Shown here piece after piece: positions 47,538-55,784 of a stretch of 64,000 bases of DNA. The notes under the pieces were generated by a model. That model saw nothing but the letters and a program-made list of their open reading frames with translations, was not told the origin of the DNA and ran no database searches. Origin of the DNA: Enterobacteriaceae bacterium UBA7338 (GTDB taxonomy: Bacteria; Pseudomonadota; Gammaproteobacteria; Enterobacterales; Enterobacteriaceae); contig DKPJ01000011.1 in the NCBI GenBank assembly GCA_002480085.1, forward strand, positions 681,008-745,007, given 5' to 3'. Within the stretch, counting starts at the first letter, position 1, and every line of letters starts with the position of its first letter. The position numbers were made by a program, and so were the translations under genes.

Positions 47538-48980
47538 TTATTCAAGCTGCCATGCTCCGCCGTCGGACAGTGACGCACTGCCGCTCCAGGCGAATATACG
47601 TAATTCCCGCTGCCCGGCATCGGGATAGATACGGCTGCTGAGGCACGCCTCGCCATCATTGACAAATACCTCAACGGATGAGCTGTCAATAAATACGCGC
47701 AGAGTGAGGTCGCAATCGAGCGTTAACGGTACGCTGCGCGTCCCGCATAAACCGTGCTGCGGGTAGTGACGTTCCAGCACCAGACGCTGCATTTGAGCAT
47801 CGACGTATACCCGCAGGCCGTCGCCGAGACTCAGGCCATACTGTTCGGCGGTGCTATCCGCGCCTTTCCAGTTCAGCACCACTTCCATCGCGTCGGCGTT
47901 GTCCGCAACGCTAATTTGCTGATTACTGAGCGTGCTGACCGGCCAGGGATACCAGCTCTGACGCAGGCATTCCACCTCCTTTGCCGGGCGCATTTGCAGA
48001 CGATTGTCCGCACTAAGGCTCAGCTCACGCGGCAGCGACAGCATCCCGGCCCAACCGTCCTGCTGCTCCGGCAGCGGCGACTCCCACATATCCAGCCAGC
48101 CAATCACAATGCGTCGCCCGTCCGGCGTCAGGAAACTCTGCGGCGCGTAAAAGTCATGCCCGTGATCCAGCTCGACAAACTCACCAGCGCGAACAAACGA
48201 CTGACCGGGCTGCCAGTCCCCCAGCAGATAGCCGCTCTGGAACAGATTACGGTTTTTAAAGCCGTGGGCGGTTATGCCCTGCGGGGAGAACATCAGCACA
48301 CGCTTATCGCCAAGTGTGAAGAAGTCCGGACACTCCCACATGAACCCCATTCCGGCCTCGGCTTGATCAAGAACGCCCTCCTCCTGCCAATGGCGCAGAT
48401 CCGCTGAGCGATACAGCCGCACCTGCCCGATCTCACCCAGACGTGCACCGACGACCATGTACCAACTCTCTCCTTCGCGCCAGACCTTCGGATCGCGGAA
48501 GTGATGCACGCCCGGCGGCGTCTCTACCACAATGCCCTGGCGTTCAAAGTGAATACCGTCGTGACTGGTCGCCAGGCACTGCACCTGATAGAGATTGTCT
48601 TCGTTATCGCTATCGCCGTGGAATTTATGCCCGGTGTAGATCAGCGCCAGCGTGTCGCCGTCTACTACCGCCGAGCCGGAAAAGCAGCCGTCTTTGTCTT
48701 CCGGTCCTTCCGGGGCGATCGCCACCGGCAAATGTTCCCAGTGGACCAGATCCAGACTGCGCGCATGTCCCCAGTGCATCGGTCCCCATTGAGGGGAGTA
48801 GGGATGATGCTGATAGAAGGCGTGGTACCAGCCGTCGAACCATACCAGCCCGTTGGGATCGTTCATCCAGCCCGCTCTGGCGGCCAAATGGTAGCGCGGA
48901 TACCAGCGCAGGTTGAGCGCGTCGCGCGTCGCCTTAAGTTCCTGTTCAGCGTCAGCAATTGAGTAGGTCATAGTCTTCAC
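47538..48980 (-). CDS. cscA: CscA, sucrose hydrolase (GH32 invertase)
   Basis: Cytoplasmic glycoside hydrolase family 32 enzyme (480 aa; E. coli CscA 477 aa) that splits sucrose to glucose and fructose. The three GH32 catalytic motifs are intact: WMNDPNG at 38-44 with the nucleophile Asp41, FRDP, and ECPD with the acid/base Glu. It lacks a signal peptide, so sucrose is imported intact by the adjacent permease. Starts 9 bp after cscB. No fructokinase gene (cscK) is in the cluster. Confidence 0.93.
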   Translation of the reverse strand: MKTMTYSIADAEQELKATRDALNLRWYPRYHLAARAGWMNDPNGLVWFDGWYHAFYQHHPYSPQWGPMHWGHARSLDLVHWEHLPVAIAPEGPEDKDGCFSGSAVVDGDTLALIYTGHKFHGDSDNEDNLYQVQCLATSHDGIHFERQGIVVETPPGVHHFRDPKVWREGESWYMVVGARLGEIGQVRLYRSADLRHWQEEGVLDQAEAGMGFMWECPDFFTLGDKRVLMFSPQGITAHGFKNRNLFQSGYLLGDWQPGQSFVRAGEFVELDHGHDFYAPQSFLTPDGRRIVIGWLDMWESPLPEQQDGWAGMLSLPRELSLSADNRLQMRPAKEVECLRQSWYPWPVSTLSNQQISVADNADAMEVVLNWKGADSTAEQYGLSLGDGLRVYVDAQMQRLVLERHYPQHGLCGTRSVPLTLDCDLTLRVFIDSSSVEVFVNDGEACLSSRIYPDAGQRELRIFAWSGSASLSDGGAWQLE

Positions 48981-48989
48981 TCTTTTCAG

Positions 48990-50231
48990 TCAGATAGCGG
49001 AAAGTTGTGGCAGCTGCGGATCCGCCGAAGCGTTGCCGGATCGCAGTAAAAACATGGAGATAAAGGTAATGCCGAACACCAGCATGCCCATAAACAGGTA
49101 GGATTCAGCGAAGCCATATTTTTCGTAGCTGTAGCCTGCCAGCGGCGACAGCACCGAGGCGATCACCGAGCTGGTGCAGGCGAAGCCCACCAGATAGAGG
49201 GTGGATGAGAGGCGCTTATCAAAGTTCAGGCTGTTGTATTTGAAGATCGCCACCAGCAGCACCGGCAGTTCAACGGCGTGGAGCAGTTTAGTAATGGAGA
49301 TCAGCAGTGGCCCTTCCACCATCCCGGAGGCGATCATGCGCATCGCCATCACCATGCCGGCGAATATCAGGCCGTTTTTGGCCCCAACGCGATTCACCAG
49401 CCACGGGGCGCAAAACATCCCGGCAGCTTCCAGGAACACCTGAAACGAATTTAGATAGCCGTACATCGCATTGCCTTCCTGCGGCGTGGCAAACTGCGAG
49501 GAGAAATAGACCGGAAACTGTTGGTCGTAAACGCCGTAAATACAGGTGCCAACGACGAAGAACACCAGCGCCCAGAAGCGCGGCAGGGTCAGCAGACGCA
49601 GCGCGTCCTGAAGCGTCACCTTGCCCCCCGCCACCGCCTCCTGCATGGCATGGGGTGCAGAGGAGACCCGCAGCCGGGCCAGCAGCAGCAGGAATATTAG
49701 CCCGGCGCCGCTGGCGACCGCAAAGTTCAGCTTCGGATCGATGTTAAACAGCAGTCCGGCGAAAAATGTTGCTACCGCCCAGCCCAGCGATCCCCACATT
49801 CGCGCTTTGCCAAATTCAAACTGACTCTGTCGCGCCACGCGCTCGGTATAGGACTCCAGCACGCCGATCCCGCCGTTAAAGGTCAGGCCGATAAAGATGC
49901 CGCCAAACACGCTGCCAAGCAAAATGTTGATTTTTAGCAGATATCCAAACAGCAGATAGGCCGGGCCGGAGAGGATCAGCATCGCCGTGAGATACCACAG
50001 CAGATGTTTACGCAGGCCGAGCTTATCCTGAATAAAGCCGTAACAGATCTGCGCGAACAGGGCAGAGACCGACAGCACCGCAAAAATAATCCCGGTATCC
50101 CCTGCTTTCAGCCCGACCTCCTGATGCAGCCAAATGGACAGCAACGAACCGGAGGAGGACCAGGTGACAAAAAAGAAGAACAGTAAGGCACTGAGTAAGG
50201 GATAACTGTGAGAATGATGGGCTTTCATCAT
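48990..50231 (-). CDS. cscB: Sugar:H+ symporter, LacY family (CscB/RafB type)
   Basis: Twelve-helix permease of 413 aa in the oligosaccharide:H+ symporter group. Motifs GYGFIQDKLGLRKHLLW-type loop, FEFGKARMWGSLGWA, YGVYDQQFPVYF, YLNSFQVFLEA and FKYNSLNFDKRLSST are shared with CscB and RafB; the GGIFIGLTFNGGIGVLESYTER region is nearer to RafB. Substrate is therefore sucrose, possibly with raffinose. Operon with cscA; divergent from the LacI-type repressor, with operators in between. Symbol given from context with the invertase and repressor. Confidence 0.85.
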   Translation of the reverse strand: MMKAHHSHSYPLLSALLFFFFVTWSSSGSLLSIWLHQEVGLKAGDTGIIFAVLSVSALFAQICYGFIQDKLGLRKHLLWYLTAMLILSGPAYLLFGYLLKINILLGSVFGGIFIGLTFNGGIGVLESYTERVARQSQFEFGKARMWGSLGWAVATFFAGLLFNIDPKLNFAVASGAGLIFLLLLARLRVSSAPHAMQEAVAGGKVTLQDALRLLTLPRFWALVFFVVGTCIYGVYDQQFPVYFSSQFATPQEGNAMYGYLNSFQVFLEAAGMFCAPWLVNRVGAKNGLIFAGMVMAMRMIASGMVEGPLLISITKLLHAVELPVLLVAIFKYNSLNFDKRLSSTLYLVGFACTSSVIASVLSPLAGYSYEKYGFAESYLFMGMLVFGITFISMFLLRSGNASADPQLPQLSAI

Positions 50232-50261
50232 GGCGATCTCATGTTGGGGTAATGACCCAAT

Positions 50262-50273
50262 GGTAACGTTAAC
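50262..50273. promoter_or_regulatory. CscR operator O1, upstream of cscB
   Basis: GGTAACGTTAAC, one base away from the perfect palindrome at 50326-50337, with a central CG step as in LacI/GalR-family operators. It lies 31 bp upstream of the cscB ATG, so it probably overlaps the promoter or early leader. Confidence 0.65.
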
Positions 50274-50306
50274 AAAAGACAGCGCTCACGCCATTTTGCT
50301 GAGATT

Positions 50307-50322
50307 CATGATGTTAATCACA
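50307..50322 (-). promoter_or_regulatory. CRP-like site upstream of cscB
   Basis: Reading toward cscB, TGTGA-TTAACA-TCATG: a perfect left half and three of five in the right half of the CRP consensus. It lies between the two putative CscR operators. No convincing -35/-10 pair was found to go with it. Confidence 0.4.
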
Positions 50323-50325
50323 TAA

Positions 50326-50337
50326 GTTAACGTTAAC
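50326..50337. promoter_or_regulatory. CscR operator O2
   Basis: GTTAACGTTAAC, a perfect 12-bp palindrome with central CG, typical of LacI/GalR family operators. Its centre is 64 bp from that of O1, about six helical turns. Confidence 0.7.
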
Positions 50338-50474
50338 ATAGTAAGAATGAGATCGTGGTCAACATTTCTTGCCATTGGTCTGCAACACCTGGAGCGAAGA
50401 TTAGCGTATGATCCTTTTACATCAGCAACTTAGTTATACTGCCTAAGCAGCACGGCAATGATGGAGTAAGACAG

Positions 50475-51470
50475 ATGGCATCCCTGAAAGATGTGGCAAA
50501 ACTGGCAAACGTATCGCTGATGACCGTGTCGCGTGCGCTGAACAACCCGGAACGGTTAAAACCTGAGACCCTTGCCCGCGTGCAGCAGGCCATTCAGCAA
50601 ACCAATTACGTGCCGGATTTATCAGCCAAGAAGATCCGCGGTGCCCACGCCTCGCCGAGCACTATTGGGGTACTGGCACTGGATACCGTGACGACACCCT
50701 TCTCGGTGGAGATCACGCTCTCTATCGAAGAGACCGCTCGTGCCCACGGCTGGAACAGTTTTGTGGTCAACATGTTTTCCGACGATAGCCCTGAAACCAT
50801 GGTTGATCTACTGCTCTCTCACCGTCCGGATGGCATTATCTTTACCACCATGGGTCTACGTCAGGTCCCGCTGCCCGCCAAGCTGCGGACCCTGCCCTGC
50901 GTACTGGCAAACTGTGAAAGCCTGCACGAGCCGGTGGCGAGCTATATTCCGGACGATGAACAGGGCCAGTATACCGCCGTCAAGGCGTTACTGGCCGCAG
51001 GCTACTGTCGTCCGCTCTGCCTGCATCTACCGGCAAAGCATCTGGCGACCATACGTCGTCGTCAGGGGCTGGAGCGCGCCTGCCGCGAAGCTAATGTCGA
51101 TCCCGACACGCTCGACCATGTTTATATGGAATTTGGCGATGAACACTACCGCGATATGCCCGCCCAGCTGCTGGCGCATATCCATCAGGGCAAGCCGCTA
51201 TTTGACTCCGTGATTTGCGGTAACGATCGCATTGCATTTATGGTGTACCAGACGCTGCTGTCCCAAGGACTGCGTATCCCGCAGGACGTCGCTGTGCTGG
51301 GCTACGACAATATGGTGGGCATTGGCGATCTGTTCTTTCCGCCGCTGTCAACGGTACAGTTGCCGCACTATGATATTGGCCGCCTGAGCGCGCTGCATAT
51401 CATTAATCAGGAGACGCACAACGATACCATTCGCGTTGCAAGCCCGCTGTTGCTACGGGAGTCACTTTGA
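50475..51470 (+). CDS. cscR: CscR, LacI-family repressor of sucrose genes
   Basis: 331-aa LacI/GalR repressor, the same length as E. coli CscR. The DNA-binding domain is SLKDVAKLANVSLMTVSRALNNPERL with the hinge YVPDLSAKKIR; the sugar-binding domain contains PDGIIFTTMGLR, ASYIPDD and VICGNDRIAFMVYQ, all shared with E. coli CscR. It is divergent from cscB across 243 bp. Sucrose or a product such as fructose or glucose is the likely inducer (inference). Confidence 0.9.
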   Translation: MASLKDVAKLANVSLMTVSRALNNPERLKPETLARVQQAIQQTNYVPDLSAKKIRGAHASPSTIGVLALDTVTTPFSVEITLSIEETARAHGWNSFVVNMFSDDSPETMVDLLLSHRPDGIIFTTMGLRQVPLPAKLRTLPCVLANCESLHEPVASYIPDDEQGQYTAVKALLAAGYCRPLCLHLPAKHLATIRRRQGLERACREANVDPDTLDHVYMEFGDEHYRDMPAQLLAHIHQGKPLFDSVICGNDRIAFMVYQTLLSQGLRIPQDVAVLGYDNMVGIGDLFFPPLSTVQLPHYDIGRLSALHIINQETHNDTIRVASPLLLRESL

Positions 51471-51514
51471 GAGCACGCCCCCGTTGAAGCTGAACGGGAG
51501 CGCGCCAGGGTAGA

Positions 51515-52723
51515 TTACTCTTTGGCTATCGGCGTGGCGTTCTCTTCGATTTTCGTCTCGCCCTGAATAGCGGCAATTTTCTTCGCGACGTCCGCCACCT
51601 GCTCGCTGCTGTGCAGTAGGGTATAGGTGAGGTCAAACTGGGTGCTGGCGCCCGGCTGCAGCTGCTTAACGCGCTTCTGCTCGCGTTCAATGGTTACCGG
51701 ATAGGCATAGCTGGTGCCTGGCTCAATCCCGGTCACGTAGCCCTGTTTAACGGTATCGGTATTTTTCCAGAGCGTCAGTACCGGCAGCTGGCGCGTGTCG
51801 AACTGGATGGAGGCCCCCTTGTCGCCCGCCTTGTTCACGACGGCCGCCAGGGTCTGGTGATCCTCCCCGGATAGCGGCTGAATGTTGAACACCATCTCAT
51901 CAAAATTTTTGGTCGGGCCTGCATAGGTCTGCCATGTCTTCAGACCCTCTTTAGCGTAGTCATTGAATGGACTGATGCTGGAGATCGGGGCGAGGAAGCG
52001 CGCGCCCTCTTCGAGGATCGGCATGCCAAAATTACTGTGATAGATAATTTGATAATCATGCGGATAGTCCGCGTGGTTTGTCAGGACATCATGCAGGCTG
52101 AAGCTGTTGCTGCCGGGCACATAGCGCAGCTCGGTCATGGTCTGCAGATCGGCCTTTTTGAAGGTGCTCTCTTTGACCAGTCCGCGAATGCGGATCTCGT
52201 GAGGCGCGGCGTCAGCCACCTCGACCTCCACCTGCGAGGCTGGCGTATTTCCAACCTTCCCATGCAGAGTATAGATTTGCCCGTCAGCGGTAACCGGATG
52301 CCCAGTCCACTCATAGCCGCAGCGTACCATCATCTCATTGAAGCCCTCCAGCCAGCCCACGCCGTTGCGGCTTTCCAGATTGATAAACGCGGGATTAACG
52401 ACCTCTTTCACCGGTGAATCCCAGCCCATTTTTGAGCCGAAGCCTTCGATGTGCAGCAGGTTCATTCCGCGGGTAGGACTCAAGGTAATGGTAAGCCCGT
52501 CCTGGCTGGTAATCACGAGGATTTTACTCCCTTCCTGCTTACCGCCGTGCAGCACTTTTTGTTCTATGCTGAACGGCTTGTCTTTGATGTTCAGCTCATC
52601 GCTAGAGATCTTCCAGTTTCCTTTGTCTGTGCCCTGTTCAGCGCTGGTCAGCACCCAGGTTTTCGCCGCTGCCTGACCAGAAACCAGGACCGCCAGCACC
52701 GTTAAAGCCAGTTTAATTTTCAT
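51515..52723 (-). CDS. Periplasmic aldose 1-epimerase-like protein (DUF4432)
   Basis: 402-aa protein with a signal peptide (LAVLVSGQAAA) and a galactose-mutarotase-like beta-sandwich of the DUF4432 family: SPTRGMNLLHIEGFGSKMGWDSP, NGVGWLEGFNEMMVRCGYEW, and GIEPGTSYAYP near the end. Unlike cytoplasmic GalM it would act in the periplasm, perhaps converting anomers of an incoming sugar. It sits next to the sucrose cluster, convergent with cscR. A CRP-dependent promoter is predicted upstream (see 52759-52857), which supports a role in sugar use. Confidence 0.8.
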   Translation of the reverse strand: MKIKLALTVLAVLVSGQAAAKTWVLTSAEQGTDKGNWKISSDELNIKDKPFSIEQKVLHGGKQEGSKILVITSQDGLTITLSPTRGMNLLHIEGFGSKMGWDSPVKEVVNPAFINLESRNGVGWLEGFNEMMVRCGYEWTGHPVTADGQIYTLHGKVGNTPASQVEVEVADAAPHEIRIRGLVKESTFKKADLQTMTELRYVPGSNSFSLHDVLTNHADYPHDYQIIYHSNFGMPILEEGARFLAPISSISPFNDYAKEGLKTWQTYAGPTKNFDEMVFNIQPLSGEDHQTLAAVVNKAGDKGASIQFDTRQLPVLTLWKNTDTVKQGYVTGIEPGTSYAYPVTIEREQKRVKQLQPGASTQFDLTYTLLHSSEQVADVAKKIAAIQGETKIEENATPIAKE

Positions 52724-52758
52724 TTCTCTTCCCTTTTGCTGAATCGTTTTTAGCTGTC

Positions 52759-52857
52759 GCTGGGAAATCTACTTATTCATAAGGTTAAGAAATGTGATGA
52801 AGTTCACCTGGTGAGAAAAGGCACTTTTTGAAGAGAATTAATGTGATGGGTATCACA
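52759..52857 (-). promoter_or_regulatory. Two CRP sites and promoter of the periplasmic epimerase gene
   Basis: Site A, 52793-52808, TGTGA-TGAAGT-TCACC (nine of ten consensus bases). Site B, 52842-52857, TGTGA-TGGGTA-TCACA, a perfect match, also flanked by A/T as in ideal CRP sites. On the minus strand TAGATT (52771-52766) can serve as -10, putting transcription start at about 52759; site A is then centred at -41.5 and site B at -90.5, the geometry of a class II promoter with an additional upstream CRP. No consensus -35 is needed or seen. The remaining intergenic sequence to 53251 is AT-rich, with nothing else recognised. Confidence 0.7.
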
Positions 52858-53251
52858 TTTATGATGGCATCCATCGGCTCTATTGCTTTAAAAATGTGAA
52901 GTAATAAAGTTTCTGCTTAATCGTTTCAGTCACAAACAGTATGAATTTTATGCAGCAGCACCGCCCCACCCGCAACGCCTGGCAATAAACAAGAGTAGAA
53001 GTGCAATACAAATCATAATCAGTTCGAAACCATATTCACGACTGAATTTGCTTTAAGTCAAAAATAGCGGAGAATTTTTGTAAGCTTTTATAAGTAAAAG
53101 ATATTTTTCCGAAAGAAGATTAAATCATAAGAAAAATCTTTGATTACCTAAGTTAAACTGCTACATTTTTAGCGGCGTGAATTAACTATTACCTTTTGCG
53201 GAGCACAGATATTTAGATTACCGCAGCCCTGCTTTACCTGAAGGAGACAAT

Positions 53252-53596
53252 ATGGAATGGAAAATAATTGATTCATTGGTCTGCCCGGAAACCGGGACTC
53301 TTTTTGCCGCAGCATCCTCACCTCGCAACATAAAACTCATATTGTGGTATCAAAGTGATTTTTTCTTACGTTCCGGGCATAGCCTTTCGACCAGTATTAG
53401 CGGCATGGCCATCAATGGTCGATTCTGCAAATTGAATATCATTCATGCTTTTCCGTTCAGCGCTCCATTATGGACTGATTTAATTCAACGCACCGCCTGT
53501 CCAGCAAACTCACCAGACTTTAATGGCCTGTGCTCAATTACTCCCTCCTGCAAGTTCAAGCGATGCCCGTATGGAATTAGACAAGAGTCGTTCTGA
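53252..53596 (+). CDS. Hypothetical protein
   Basis: 114 aa, not recognised. It starts MEWKIIDSLVCPETGTLF and has six cysteines, three of them in the last third (GLCSITPSCKFKRCPYG). There is no signal peptide or clear membrane segment. A very good GAAGGAGA Shine-Dalgarno precedes the ATG, which is the main reason to think it is a gene. It is followed by a perfect 15-bp inverted repeat. AT-rich compared with the backbone. Confidence 0.55.
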   Translation: MEWKIIDSLVCPETGTLFAAASSPRNIKLILWYQSDFFLRSGHSLSTSISGMAINGRFCKLNIIHAFPFSAPLWTDLIQRTACPANSPDFNGLCSITPSCKFKRCPYGIRQESF

Positions 53597-53631
53597 ATGT
53601 AAGAAAATATCATTTCGCTGTGTAAGGCCAG

Positions 53632-53665
53632 ATTAATCAACCCACCACGAGGTGGGTTGATTAAT
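53632..53665. terminator. Perfect 15-bp inverted repeat between convergent genes
   Basis: The 15 bases at 53632-53646 are the exact complement of 53651-53665 with a 4-nt loop (ACGA), located between the hypothetical gene ending at 53596 and the convergent lipoprotein gene ending at 53680. There is no T tract outside the stem, but the stem base itself is AT-rich, so it can act as a bidirectional terminator. Confidence 0.6.
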
Positions 53666-53679
53666 GCGTTACTCACGTA

Positions 53680-54093
53680 TCAACGGCTGGAGGGATAAAT
53701 ACCAAAATCACCATTGTTCGCGTACCCAATACGAAACGTCAACGTACTGCCAGTGTCAACTTCGGCCGACTGGGCGCTCATTCCTCCTCCGCAGAAATCC
53801 TTTGGCAAGGTGCTAATGACATACTCTCCGGGGGAAGGATAGACGATCACCTCCTGGGAGGTATCTAAATCAGCGACGGGTTTGCCATTGATATATACCC
53901 GGCTTAAGCATGTATTACCCGCAAAGCTCCCGTCGCGCTTAATGACCACCGCGCCTGAATCTTTTGTTTTCACCAGAAGTTGTGGATTAAGTATTTGTTT
54001 CTGCGGCGCTATTTTCGCCTGTTGGTTTGACCCAGATTTAGAAGTACAACCTATTAATCCAGCAGCCACTGCCACTAAAAGCATAGTTTTCAT
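53680..54093 (-). CDS. Small lipoprotein
   Basis: 137-aa protein with a lipoprotein signal (MLLVAVAAGLIGCTSKSG, lipobox LIGC). The mature part has a beta-rich domain, VYINGKPVADLDTSQEVIVYPSPGEYVIST, a pattern seen in PEGA/DUF2846-like domains of surface lipoproteins, followed by a conserved-looking FCGGGMSAQ. No function is known. Two internal cysteines could form a disulphide. Confidence 0.72.
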   Translation of the reverse strand: MKTMLLVAVAAGLIGCTSKSGSNQQAKIAPQKQILNPQLLVKTKDSGAVVIKRDGSFAGNTCLSRVYINGKPVADLDTSQEVIVYPSPGEYVISTLPKDFCGGGMSAQSAEVDTGSTLTFRIGYANNGDFGIYPSSR

Positions 54094-54208
54094 TTGTTAG
54101 CAGCCTCATGTTTTAAATAGATAAGCTCATCGTGATAGGTGGTGACGCATGAGTGAGATTTCTCCCCTTTGTAGTTAGCGGGAGTTTTTCCCATTCGGTG
54201 CGTATTAT

Positions 54209-54234
54209 CCGAGCCTCGCTACTGCGAGGCTCGG
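54209..54234. other. 11-bp hairpin in a 324-bp gap
   Basis: CCGAGCCTCGC (54209-54219), TACT loop, exact complement (54224-54234); outer GGTG/CACC sequences could extend the stem with a bulge. It lies in the gap between the lipoprotein start (54093) and the small gene at 54418. No T tract; role unclear. Nothing else was recognised in this gap. Confidence 0.4.
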
Positions 54235-54417
54235 CACCGATAATAAAAAAGCGGCATCGAGGCGGCTATCATGCTTTTAAGTTAGGGCTGATCCTTACCA
54301 TCGCCTGTTTGTTGAAACTAAAGTGCCTGAACAGATAACCACGCATTGCAGAAGGCCTTATACCTGTTAAGTTTAAAGAGTCATCCTCTGAACAACTCAT
54401 TGCGTGCAGGAGGTAAT

Positions 54418-54678
54418 ATGATTCATGCCAATAGCTTAACCGTTACCCACAAGCGAAGCTCCTCCCATAACGGCCAGACTGGCTATGTTTTTAAGAGTGA
54501 GAGAGGAAAATTTATCTTTGGCCTGCTTACCGGCTATGGTGAGCTAAACGTGGGCGATGTGCTTAAGCATGATTCAGGCGATGCCTGGACCACACCTGAT
54601 GGCTCGGAGTTGGACTTTGGTAAGGATCTGGTTGAAACAACCGAAGCAGAAGCGCTTAAACGACTGGAAAAGTGTTGA
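54418..54678 (+). CDS. Hypothetical 86-aa protein
   Basis: Not recognised. It begins MIHANSLTVTHKRSSSHNG and ends EALKRLEKC, with a beta-rich centre (GYVFKSERGKFIFGLLTGYGELNVGDVLKHDSG) like a small SH3-type barrel. The ATG at 54418 has a strong CAGGAGG upstream; the open frame continues to 54346 but without a better start. Cytoplasmic; no signal peptide. Confidence 0.6.
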   Translation: MIHANSLTVTHKRSSSHNGQTGYVFKSERGKFIFGLLTGYGELNVGDVLKHDSGDAWTTPDGSELDFGKDLVETTEAEALKRLEKC

Positions 54679-54785
54679 GCCATAGCAATGCTACAGGCTC
54701 CAGGTGTTGGGTTAGTGGCATTCAAAATATAGGGTGCCACATCCTGATGGTATCGTGCTGCTTGCGCCGTTGCATGCACAAGGGC

Positions 54786-55145
54786 TTAGGGATCCACAAT
54801 CAACGCAGGTTTGGCCATCTTCATATAGACGGTCATAGGTAAATCTTTCGCTGGCTTATTCTGTTCAAAGCGCCACGTTGCCACAGCGCGAATGACCGCA
54901 TCGTCAAACAGATGATCCGGTACGGACTTGATTACCCTCATTTCACTGACTTTGCCCTGCACATCAACGTCGTATCGAAAGCGAACAACGCCGGAGATCC
55001 CATTTTTAGACGCATAGATGGGGTAAGCAGGTTTGTCCATGCTAATCGGCTTGGGTCTATTAGTGTTCTGTTCGGTGAGATGGCTACAGGCAGACAAGAT
55101 TAAAGCTGCGAATACGATTAAAGCTTTATGCAACGTAAACCTCAC
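54786..55145 (-). CDS. Lipoprotein with TonB C-terminal-like domain
   Basis: About 119 aa. A lipoprotein signal (FAALILSACSHL, lipobox LSAC) is followed directly by a TonB C-terminal fold: PAYPIYASKNGISGVVRFRYDVDVQGKVSEMRVIKSVP and FDDAVIRAVATWRFEQNKP. It lacks the membrane anchor and proline-rich linker of a real TonB, so it cannot span from ExbBD in the normal way. The start is uncertain: GTG at 55145, or TTG at 55133, which has a better-placed GAGG. Such stand-alone TonB-domain lipoproteins are of unknown function. Confidence 0.72.
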   Translation of the reverse strand: MRFTLHKALIVFAALILSACSHLTEQNTNRPKPISMDKPAYPIYASKNGISGVVRFRYDVDVQGKVSEMRVIKSVPDHLFDDAVIRAVATWRFEQNKPAKDLPMTVYMKMAKPALIVDP

Positions 55146-55277
55146 GCCAAAAGAATTAAACCTGTTGTTAATTAAAACAAAATTCTGGGCTGACGACTAC
55201 CTACTCTTTATTAGAGTATTAAGAGATTGAAAGTAGAGGTAGTCTGGCCCCTCAATTGAAACCGGATAAAAGCCGAC

Positions 55278-55433
55278 ATGAACACATTCACTATTATCGC
55301 CATTCCCTTTTTCATCACAGCCATCATATTTCTTACTCTGGCGGCACGGCAGAGACGGTCCGTATGGCTCATCGTCGGCGGCGTTTTCATGTGCTCATCG
55401 GTGGTGAATGCGGTGATTGGTATGACGCTGTAA
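55278..55433 (+). CDS. Small two-helix membrane protein
   Basis: 51 aa, beginning MNTFTIIAIPFFITAIIFLTL, then a basic loop AARQRRS and a second hydrophobic segment to the end (GMTL). It has the layout of many enterobacterial small inner-membrane proteins (two helices, positive loop in the cytoplasm). The Shine-Dalgarno is weak (AAAGCC). No family recognised. Confidence 0.5.
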   Translation: MNTFTIIAIPFFITAIIFLTLAARQRRSVWLIVGGVFMCSSVVNAVIGMTL

Positions 55434-55446
55434 CGCATCCAGACAG

Positions 55447-55683
55447 TCAGGCGCAGCCCTGAGGCTTATATACCCGCCTTGTCGAAGCAGGGTTATTGAT
55501 TAGCTTTTCTGCCGCCCTGCGCGGCCTTTTCACCAGCTCACCCCCGCAGTTTGGACAGCGCATCGCCAATTTTTCCGCACAGCTGGCACAAAACGTACAC
55601 TCAAACGAGCAGATCAGCGCCTCTGTAGCATCCGGCAGCAGATCGCGATTGCAGCATTCACAGTTTGGTCTTAGCTCCAGCAT
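55447..55683 (-). CDS. DUF1272 zinc-ribbon-like protein
   Basis: 78-aa cytoplasmic protein with eight cysteines in pairs: CECCNRDL, SFECTFCASCAEKL, MRCPNCGGEL, forming a treble-clef/zinc-ribbon type metal site. The sequence MLELRPNCECCNRDLLP at the start is the DUF1272 signature. The function is unknown. It is divergent from yedK across 101 bp. Confidence 0.85.
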   Translation of the reverse strand: MLELRPNCECCNRDLLPDATEALICSFECTFCASCAEKLAMRCPNCGGELVKRPRRAAEKLINNPASTRRVYKPQGCA

Positions 55684-55784
55684 AGGGCGATCCTCAAAGC
55701 GACAGGTTGCAGGTGTAGAATCTTAACCTCAACACTATAAAAGATTTCCCCTCTATACTTCCAGTAACCAAACAGGAGGCCTCT

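Noticed and set aside
50407..50440. TATGAT and TATACT as -10 of cscR
   Set aside because: Neither has an acceptable -35 at 16-18 bp, so no promoter was listed.
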